From Spirochaetales bacterium (GTDB taxonomy: Bacteria; Spirochaetota; Spirochaetia; Treponematales; Rectinemataceae): 10,283 nucleotides of DNA. Numbering within the stretch: position 1 is the first letter of the stretch; every line of letters starts with the position of its first letter. This document shows, piece after piece, positions 5,158 to 10,283 of the stretch. The translations under genes were made by a program, and so were the position numbers. The stretch spans positions 342,663-352,945 of the forward strand of contig JADLKI010000001.1 in the NCBI GenBank assembly GCA_015657395.1. The letters run 5' to 3'. The notes below the pieces were generated by a model that worked only from the letters and a program-made list of their open reading frames with translations, ran no database searches and was not told the DNA's origin.

Positions 5158-5952
5158 ATGGATTCCATACTCGATGCTCTCCAGGAAGGACGGCTTTTTG
5201 AACTGCCGGAAAACGATAAAAACCATGCGCTTCAATTTCTGGCGCACATAATCGAAGCCTTTCCCCAGATTCCGACGGGAACCGACATTGTCGGCAACGT
5301 GATGGCCCGCGAGAAGTCGATGAACACCGCGCTCGGCAGGGGCTGGGCATGCCCCCACGCCCGTGTCGAGTTTGAGGAAGACCTCATGTGCGTGGTGGGA
5401 TGGAGCCCGACGGGCATCGATTACGGGGCTCCGGACGGTATTCCCGTATCGATCATCATCATGTACTTCGTGCCTTCGAACCAGCGCAACCACTATCTGC
5501 GGGAAGTCTCCATCATGGCGAAGGTGCTCAAGTCTCTGCCCGCGATAGACAAGCTGTCTTCGATAAAAGAATTGAACGATGTGCGGAACTATCTTCTGGA
5601 TTTGATCGCCGCAAGCAAAGAGACCGTCGGGCCCGACGCGCGCGCGCGAATGATACGCCTGCAGTCCAAGGCTGTCATGGCCACCCAGCCGGTCTCGGAC
5701 CTGTCCAGCCTCATCATCGAACCGGTCTCCATCATCGCCGGCTCCGGCATGAGGCCGCTCGCGCTCACGCAAAACCTGGAACTCATGAACTTTATCGAGA
5801 GCACGGCGGGGCTCGCGGAGCGGCTCGACACCGATGGTTCGTACCAGAATGGACTGTGGCGGATCGTGCGCAGGAGCGCCACCGCCTATCAGGGGGGCCG
5901 GACAGTTCTCGACTGCATTGCCCTCATGCCCACGAAGGCCGCGCAGAAATAA
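5158..5952 (+). CDS. PTS EIIA-like protein (fructose/nitrogen type) with an unassigned C-terminal domain
   Basis: Residues about 1-155 form a PTS EIIA type-2 domain, the fold of EIIA-Fru and EIIA-Ntr (PtsN). The phosphoacceptor motif is GRGWACPHAR with His67, where relatives have ALPHAR, followed by the typical core (GIDYGAPDGIPVSIIIMYFVP) and LREVSIMAKVLKS. No EIIB or EIIC lies nearby, so sugar transport is unlikely. EIIA-Ntr of enterobacteria controls K+ transporters by direct contact depending on its phosphorylation, and a similar role toward the adjacent Mg2+ pump is my inference. Residues about 168-264, starting near LQSKAVMATQP and including EPVSIIAGSGMRPLALT, form a further region that I do not recognise. 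The ATG lies 2 bases after the mgtA stop, with GAAGGGG as ribosome-binding site, so the genes are almost certainly co-transcribed and translationally linked. Confidence 0.82.
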   Translation: MDSILDALQEGRLFELPENDKNHALQFLAHIIEAFPQIPTGTDIVGNVMAREKSMNTALGRGWACPHARVEFEEDLMCVVGWSPTGIDYGAPDGIPVSIIIMYFVPSNQRNHYLREVSIMAKVLKSLPAIDKLSSIKELNDVRNYLLDLIAASKETVGPDARARMIRLQSKAVMATQPVSDLSSLIIEPVSIIAGSGMRPLALTQNLELMNFIESTAGLAERLDTDGSYQNGLWRIVRRSATAYQGGRTVLDCIALMPTKAAQK

Positions 5953-5978
5953 TTCAGACTATTTGGAGAGAACTGCTG

Positions 5979-6006
5979 TTGACACCTGCAATTTTTGAAT
6001 TATAAT
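5979..6006 (+). promoter_or_regulatory. Strong sigma-70-type promoter for the EF-G-like gene
   Basis: TTGACA (5979-5984) and TATAAT (6001-6006) both match consensus perfectly, 16 bases apart. Transcription should begin near 6013, giving a leader of roughly 54 bases. The gene therefore has its own promoter, although no terminator separates it from the mgtA operon and some read-through is possible. Confidence 0.8.
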
Positions 6007-6066
6007 AGCTCGGCTTCCTTATAACAAAGGGACAGTTGAATCCATCCCACCCTGTGAGGAGTAAGT

Positions 6067-8163
6067 ATGTCCTATACGACTGAACAGATTCGCAACATTG
6101 CAATCATTGGACACGGAGGCACCGGCAAAACTACTTTGCTTGAACACATTCTCTTTCAGGGCGGAATGATATCGAAACCGGAAACGGTGGATTCGGGCAA
6201 AACCGTCAGCGATTACGGAGACGACGAGATTGCGCGCAAGATATCAGTTCGCTCGAGCCTCACGCATGTCAACACCGATGACTGCAAGATCAATCTCCTC
6301 GATGCGCCCGGCGCCGGCGATTTTGTCGGCGAAGCCATACTCGCGATACGGGCAGCCGAGACCGCACTGCTCGTGATCGACGGCAAATCGGGCGTGCAGA
6401 TCGAGACCGTCAAGCTCTGGAGACTTTTGGAGCGCCACCAGAAACCGAGGATGGTGTTCGTGAGCCGCCTCGACGAAGAGAGAGCCAATTATGCCGCCGC
6501 CCTAGCGGATATAAAAGAGAAATTCAGGGTTGCCCCGGTTCCCCTCACCATTCCGATGGGAGAAGGCCCCTCGTTCAAAGGCGTCATCGACGTGCTCAAC
6601 AAAAAGGCCTATATGCGCCCTTCTTCCCACGATCAGAAAGAGCAGATCGGAGAAGTCCCGCCAGAATTCGCCGATGCGGTGGAATCTGCCCGCAGCCAGC
6701 TCTTTGAAGCCGCCGCCGAGGGCACCGACGAACTCATGGAGAAGTATCTCATCGAAGGCGAACTGACACAGGAAGACACCTTGTCCGGTCTTCAGAAGGC
6801 TCTCGCCGCAGGCAAGATTATTCCGGCCTTTGCCGGCTCCGGCCTCGCCAACAGCGGAACTTCCGCCTTCATCGACTTCGCGGCGCACAGCGCGCCCCCG
6901 CCTCTCCTCCGCGCCCCTGAAAAGGCCCAGGATCAGGAGGGCAATCAGGTGGACATCGCCATCGATCCGGCGAAACCCGCCTCGGCCTTCATCTTCAAGA
7001 CGCAGATCGATCAGTTCTCCGGTCGCCTCTGCTACATCAAGGTTATGACAGGCACTGTCCTGCCCGACATGGACATGCTCATCACCCGCGACGCGCACAA
7101 GGAGCGCATCGGGAAACTCTACACCATGCAGGGCAAGAAACTCGAAGACCTGTCGTCGCTCCCCGCCGGCGACATCGGCATCCTCGCCAAGATCATGACG
7201 CTCAAGACAAACGACACCATCAGCCAGTTCGACAAACTCTTCTCCTATGTCCCGCTGCGGCTGCCTTCCCCAGTACACATGCTCGCCATATCGGCGGTCA
7301 ACAAAAAGGAAGAGGACAAGCTCAACGAACTCCTCTACAAGGCCGCCGAAGAAGACCTCACCTTCAGCGTCAACTACAATCCGGAGACCAAGGAGACGGT
7401 CATCGCCGGCATGGGCGAACAGCAGATCAACATGATCCTCGACAAGATCAAGGCCCAGTCCAAGATCGCCGCCGAAACGAGGGTGCCCCGCGTGGCGTAC
7501 CGCGAAACCATCACCAAGAAGGCGACGGCCGAGTATACGCACAAAAAGCAGACGGGCGGCCATGGACAGTATGGCCGCGTCGTGTTCGAAATCGAACCTC
7601 TCGAGCGTGGAAAGGGCTATGAGTTTGAAAACAGGATTTTCGGCGGCGCGGTGTCCAGAGGTTTCATGCCGGGCATCGAAAAAGGCATCCATCAGGCGAT
7701 GGAGGCTGGCGTCCTCGCCGGCTACCCCGTGGTCGATGCCAAAACCGCCATCATCGACGGCAAGGAGCACCCCGTAGACTCATCGGAAATGGCATTCAAG
7801 ATCGCGGCGCGCGGGGCATTCCGCGAGGCTATGAGACAGGCGAATCCCGTGCTGCTCGAACCGGTCATGAATCTCTCGGTCTTTGTCGAAGAGAAGTACC
7901 TCGGCGATGTCATGTCCGACCTCTCCGGACGCCGCGGCAAGATCTCCGGCCAGAACCCCATAGGCGGCGGCATCGTACAGATCGACGCCCAGGTTCCGCA
8001 GGCAGAGCTCCTGCGCTATGCGATCGATCTCCGCTCCATGACATCGGGCACCGGCTCCTTTGAGATTGAGTTCTCCCACTACGCGCCGATCTCAGGCAAG
8101 ATCGCGGAGGATGTCATCAAAGCTGCACAGGCGTTCAAGACTCAGGAAGCGGAAGAAGAATAA
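6067..8163 (+). CDS. Elongation factor G-like GTPase (EF-G2/FusA2-like)
   Basis: This 698-residue protein has the full five-domain EF-G layout: GTPase domain (about 1-275), domain II (about 300-390), and domains III-V, including GGHGQYGRVVFEIEPL in domain IV and the C-terminal SFEIEFSHYAPISG. The GTPase motifs differ from canonical EF-G. The P-loop is GHGGTGKTT (15-23), not AHIDAGKTT. The switch II motif is DAPGAGDF (79-86), so the catalytic His of DTPGHVDF is replaced by Ala83. The guanine-specificity NKxD is VSRLD (Ser133, Arg134, Asp136). This places it with the EF-G-like paralogues of spirochaetes and the FusA2/EF-G-2 group, whose role in translation is poorly defined; the main EF-G is presumably elsewhere. 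ATG 6067 has GAGGAG 5 bases upstream. It is transcribed alone between a consensus promoter and a strong terminator. Confidence 0.9.
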   Translation: MSYTTEQIRNIAIIGHGGTGKTTLLEHILFQGGMISKPETVDSGKTVSDYGDDEIARKISVRSSLTHVNTDDCKINLLDAPGAGDFVGEAILAIRAAETALLVIDGKSGVQIETVKLWRLLERHQKPRMVFVSRLDEERANYAAALADIKEKFRVAPVPLTIPMGEGPSFKGVIDVLNKKAYMRPSSHDQKEQIGEVPPEFADAVESARSQLFEAAAEGTDELMEKYLIEGELTQEDTLSGLQKALAAGKIIPAFAGSGLANSGTSAFIDFAAHSAPPPLLRAPEKAQDQEGNQVDIAIDPAKPASAFIFKTQIDQFSGRLCYIKVMTGTVLPDMDMLITRDAHKERIGKLYTMQGKKLEDLSSLPAGDIGILAKIMTLKTNDTISQFDKLFSYVPLRLPSPVHMLAISAVNKKEEDKLNELLYKAAEEDLTFSVNYNPETKETVIAGMGEQQINMILDKIKAQSKIAAETRVPRVAYRETITKKATAEYTHKKQTGGHGQYGRVVFEIEPLERGKGYEFENRIFGGAVSRGFMPGIEKGIHQAMEAGVLAGYPVVDAKTAIIDGKEHPVDSSEMAFKIAARGAFREAMRQANPVLLEPVMNLSVFVEEKYLGDVMSDLSGRRGKISGQNPIGGGIVQIDAQVPQAELLRYAIDLRSMTSGTGSFEIEFSHYAPISGKIAEDVIKAAQAFKTQEAEEE

Positions 8164-8206
8164 CGCTCCAGCCGCATCGCTCTTGGCGAACATTGTATAA
8201 ATATTA

Positions 8207-8242
8207 GCGCGGGCCGCTGATCACAGCGGCCCGTGCCTTTTT
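8207..8242 (+). terminator. Intrinsic terminator after the EF-G-like gene
   Basis: GCGCGGGCCGCTG (8207-8219) pairs with CAGCGGCCCGTGC (8224-8236) over 13 positions with one G-T pair and an ATCA loop, followed by CTTTTTA. This is a textbook Rho-independent terminator for the plus strand. On the minus strand only TAATATTT follows, so it would be a weak end point for nrdR transcripts. Confidence 0.92.
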
Positions 8243-8315
8243 ATGGCGCTCCGTAGCAGCGTACGGCCGCTATAGTATGAGGGGCCGCCTATGGCGGCGC
8301 CGCGGCACATGCGGC

Positions 8316-8783
8316 CTAGGCGCCCTGCCCCTTCTCCAGGCGTTCGATCTCGCGGATGAATTCGTCGAGGGTGTCATATTTTCTATATACGGAGGCGAAG
8401 CGGATGTATGCGACTTTGTCCAGCGAGTAGAGCTTCTGCAGCACCATGCGCCCCAGATCTTCGCTGGAGATCTCGTTGGAGGCCTTGGCGTGCTCCGCGG
8501 CCTCGTCCTCTATCTCGTTGATGAGATTCTCGATGGACATCTGGGATACGGGCCGTTTTTCAAGGGCACGGACAAGGCCGCGTTCGATCTTCTGCCGCTC
8601 AAAGGGTTCGCGGCGGCCGTCGCGTTTGATCACCAAAAGCGGCTTTTCCTCAATGCGCTCGTAACTCGTAAACCTGAGACCGCAGGAGAGACATTCCCTG
8701 CGGCGCCGTATGGCTTCTCCATTGGCCAGAGTCCGCGAATCGATGACCTTGTCTTCAAGGCTTCCGCAATAGGGGCATTTCAT
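8316..8783 (-). CDS. nrdR: Transcriptional repressor NrdR
   Basis: NrdR represses ribonucleotide reductase genes, sensing ATP/dATP. The 155-residue product has the normal length. The zinc ribbon uses MKCPYC (Cys3, Cys6) and CLSC (Cys31, Cys34), followed by RFTSYERIEE. The ATP-cone domain covers about 48-138 and includes VIKRDGRREPF, RALEKRP and the ending VAYIRFASVYRKYDTLDEF. The ATG overlaps the stop of the upstream SPFH gene (ATGA), so translation is coupled. I see no ribonucleotide reductase gene here and no convincing pair of NrdR boxes in front of the operon. Downstream, 8244-8315 holds small GC-rich hairpins (for example GCCGCC-TAT-GGCGGC at 8284-8298) without a T run, and no gene. Confidence 0.96.
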   Translation of the reverse strand: MKCPYCGSLEDKVIDSRTLANGEAIRRRRECLSCGLRFTSYERIEEKPLLVIKRDGRREPFERQKIERGLVRALEKRPVSQMSIENLINEIEDEAAEHAKASNEISSEDLGRMVLQKLYSLDKVAYIRFASVYRKYDTLDEFIREIERLEKGQGA

Positions 8784-9694
8784 TCGGCATCCTTTCCCGC
8801 GAGTTTTGAGACTACCTTTAAAAATTCCATGGGCAGGGGGAATATGATTGTCGAATTCTTCTCGACGGCAATTTCTGTCAGCGTCTGCAAATAGCGAAGC
8901 TGCAAACTCGAAGGCGACCTCGACAGCACATCGGCCGCCTGCGCGAGCTTCTCTGAAGCCTGGAGCTCGCCTTCGGCCGCTATGATTTTTGCCCGCCTCT
9001 CCCGCTCTGCCTCTGCCTGCCGGGCAATCGCCCGCTTCATGGTCTCCGCAAGCTCGACCGCTTTTATCTCCACGGCCGAAACTTTGATGCCCCAGGGGTC
9101 CGTCGCCTCATCGAGCAGTTTTTGGAGCACCTGGCCCAGCTCTGCCCGCTTTGCGAGCATTTCGTCGAGCTCGTGCTGGCCGAGCACCGACCGGAGGATT
9201 GTCTGGGCGAGCAGACTCGTGCTCTTGGTATAGTCGGCCACTTTGACGACAGCCAGGATCGGATCGAATACGTTAAAATACACGACGGCGTCCACTATGA
9301 CTGTCACATTGTCGCGGGTGATGACCTCCTGCTTTGAAACGTCTATGGTGAATGTGCGCATGTCGACCTTGCGCATGATGTCGAGGTTGAACGGCAGAAT
9401 CAGATTAAAACCGGGCAGAACCACCTTCTGCATGCGGCCAAGCCGAAACAATACGCCTCTCTGATATTCAGGGATGACGCGCATCATCTGAATCAGGATG
9501 ACGAATGGCACGACCAAAAGCCCTGCTGCAACTTCGGGGTTCCCTGTAAACAGCAGCACTTCGGGCACGGCCCAGGCCAACAGCAGAACGAGCAGGAATA
9601 GAAATACAGGCATCTGCTTCCGCGCGATTGCGACGGCGATAAAAATAATCCACCATGCGGCGAGCAGCGCAAAACCAGTAATAATCAAGGACAT
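8780..9694 (-). CDS. SPFH/band 7 (stomatin/slipin-like) membrane protein
   Basis: Slipins form ring-like scaffolds on the membrane and affect membrane proteins and microdomains; no substrate can be read from sequence. Three hydrophobic stretches open the protein (about residues 2-25, 28-50 and 55-72). The hallmark RVIPEYQRGVLFRLGR follows, then the SPFH core (ITRDNVTVIVDAVVYFNV, DYTKSTSLLAQTILRSVLG), a charged helical stretch (RAIARQAEAERERRAKIIAA) and a short C-terminal tail. Two in-frame ATGs compete. I prefer 9694, because AGGAGG lies 8 bases before it; the ATG at 9700 is only 2 bases from that site and would add Met-Lys. Slipin genes commonly pair with an nfeD gene; here the partner is nrdR, overlapped by 4 bases. 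The extended N-terminal membrane region is longer than in simple stomatins. Confidence 0.92.
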   Translation of the reverse strand: MSLIITGFALLAAWWIIFIAVAIARKQMPVFLFLLVLLLAWAVPEVLLFTGNPEVAAGLLVVPFVILIQMMRVIPEYQRGVLFRLGRMQKVVLPGFNLILPFNLDIMRKVDMRTFTIDVSKQEVITRDNVTVIVDAVVYFNVFDPILAVVKVADYTKSTSLLAQTILRSVLGQHELDEMLAKRAELGQVLQKLLDEATDPWGIKVSAVEIKAVELAETMKRAIARQAEAERERRAKIIAAEGELQASEKLAQAADVLSRSPSSLQLRYLQTLTEIAVEKNSTIIFPLPMEFLKVVSKLAGKDAE

Positions 9695-9718
9695 TTTCAT
9701 TGCCTCCTGACTGGGATA

Positions 9719-9747
9719 AATATACTATACTTTCTTTAATTCCACAA
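9719..9747 (-). promoter_or_regulatory. Candidate promoter of the slipin-nrdR operon
   Basis: On the minus strand, TTGTGG (9747-9742) and TATATT (9724-9719) are separated by 17 bases. Transcription would start near 9712, giving a leader of under 20 bases that contains just the AGGAGG site. Both hexamers are imperfect but the placement is right. Confidence 0.5.
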
Positions 9748-9775
9748 AGCATAAAGTTCTATTGCCTCTTTTTCT

Positions 9776-9805
9776 TTGTATGATTATTGTATTTATAAGT
9801 ATATG
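9776..9805 (+). promoter_or_regulatory. Possible promoter of the small coiled-coil gene
   Basis: TTGTAT (9776-9781) and TATATG (9800-9805) are 18 bases apart in an AT-rich stretch. TTGCCT (9762-9767) with TATTGT (9785-9790) at 17 bases is a comparable alternative. The 143-base gap (9695-9837) serves divergent genes, so a plus-strand promoter must lie here, but which hexamers are used is unclear. Confidence 0.3.
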
Positions 9806-9837
9806 ATTCAATTTTTCGAGCAAGCCGGAGGAGAAGC

Positions 9838-10182
9838 ATGAATTTTTCAGAGAAGCTCAAGAAATTTATGGAAAACAGTATCGATGCTTCCAAGGAATTC
9901 CTTGAGAAAACATCCGACCAGGCACAGATATGGACCGAGATGGGAAAGCTTAAAATTGAGATCCTTCAACTCAGGTCGAAAGCACAATCGCTCAGCGCAA
10001 GGCTTGGCACAGAAGTATATACCCTTTTGGTCGAGAAAAATGAGCCGATGATAGGCTCCTCTACTCCCGAGATCCAACCGATAATCAGAGAACTCCAGGA
10101 GCTTGATCACACCATCGACGAGAAAGAGGCGCTTTACAGAGCCAAGGGCGGAAAAGACAAGGACCTGGACGAGAGAATATAA
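9838..10182 (+). CDS. Small hypothetical protein, predicted helical/coiled coil
   Basis: I do not recognise this 114-residue protein. It is soluble-looking, strongly charged and almost entirely predicted helical. Heptad-like leucines and isoleucines run through MGKLKIEILQLRSKAQSLSA (about 35-54) and IIRELQELDHTIDEKEALYR (about 82-101), suggesting two coiled-coil segments separated by a turn near PMIGSSTPEIQP. It has no cysteines, signal peptide or membrane segment, and ends in a Lys/Asp-rich tail. ATG 9838 has GGAGGAG 4 bases upstream, an excellent ribosome-binding site, which supports it being real. It is divergent from the slipin operon, which may hint at a membrane-linked role, but nothing proves this. 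Downstream (10183-10283) I see short GC-rich hairpins such as GCCTG-GCGG-CAGGC and a T run at 10255-10260 not adjacent to them: no firm terminator. Confidence 0.75.
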   Translation: MNFSEKLKKFMENSIDASKEFLEKTSDQAQIWTEMGKLKIEILQLRSKAQSLSARLGTEVYTLLVEKNEPMIGSSTPEIQPIIRELQELDHTIDEKEALYRAKGGKDKDLDERI

Positions 10183-10283
10183 CATTTGCCTGGCGGCAGG
10201 CCCGGCAAGGGGACCGCCGGCCACTGCAGCGTCGCACACGCTCCGTTCTTAGGCTTTTTTGTGTATATGGGCCACATAGAGGG

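Noticed and set aside
6502..7770. A 422-codon open frame on the minus strand inside the EF-G-like gene
   Set aside because: It lies opposite a clearly conserved gene whose third codon positions are G/C-rich, which keeps the opposite frame open. The product looks like no family and has no credible start region.
10188..10260. Intrinsic terminator after the small coiled-coil gene
   Set aside because: Hairpins are present, but the T run at 10255-10260 is about 12 bases beyond the nearest stem, so the usual geometry is missing.

Overview
The window reads as the chromosome of a spirochaete (Spirochaetota, probably Spirochaetales). The best evidence is the left edge, where a V-type ATPase operon runs in the order subunit E, a DUF2764 protein, subunit A, an arrangement typical of spirochaetes. 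The elongation factor G-like GTPase, the moderately high G+C, the AT-rich promoters and the tRNA genes lacking an encoded CCA fit this, but I cannot name a genus.

Layout. Positions 1-1326 (minus strand) hold the start of the V-ATPase operon: atpE, a DUF2764 gene that appears frameshifted, and the first 41 codons of atpA. Positions 1327-1734 are non-coding, with promoters facing both ways, a 28-base direct repeat that copies the 5' end of the next tRNA, and several hairpins. Three plus-strand tRNA genes follow: Gly(TCC), Pro(TGG) and Arg(TCT). Positions 2253-2500 form a long leader for the next gene. Positions 2501-5952 encode an MgtA/MgtB-type Mg2+ P-type ATPase and, 2 bases later, a two-part protein with a fructose/nitrogen-type PTS EIIA domain. 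An EF-G-like GTPase with a near-consensus promoter and a strong intrinsic terminator occupies 5979-8242. On the minus strand, a stomatin-like (SPFH/band 7) membrane protein overlaps nrdR by 4 bases (8316-9694). A small predicted coiled-coil protein runs divergently at 9838-10182.

The most interesting part is the mgtA leader (2253-2500). It contains an unlisted 37-codon reading frame with an ideal ribosome-binding site. Its product carries the run TEPEDPFPRP, resembling the acidic/proline run of enterobacterial MgtL, the leader peptide that senses low Mg2+ by ribosome destabilisation ahead of mgtA. The 3' end of this frame forms one strand of a 10-bp helix closing the leader. The mgtA Shine-Dalgarno sequence is buried in a perfect 8-bp helix, and the leader peptide's own Shine-Dalgarno can pair with the strand that buries it. 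This suggests translation-coupled control of a Mg2+ pump in a spirochaete, with the EIIA-like protein as a possible second regulator of the pump. The sequence features are directly visible; the mechanism is inferred.
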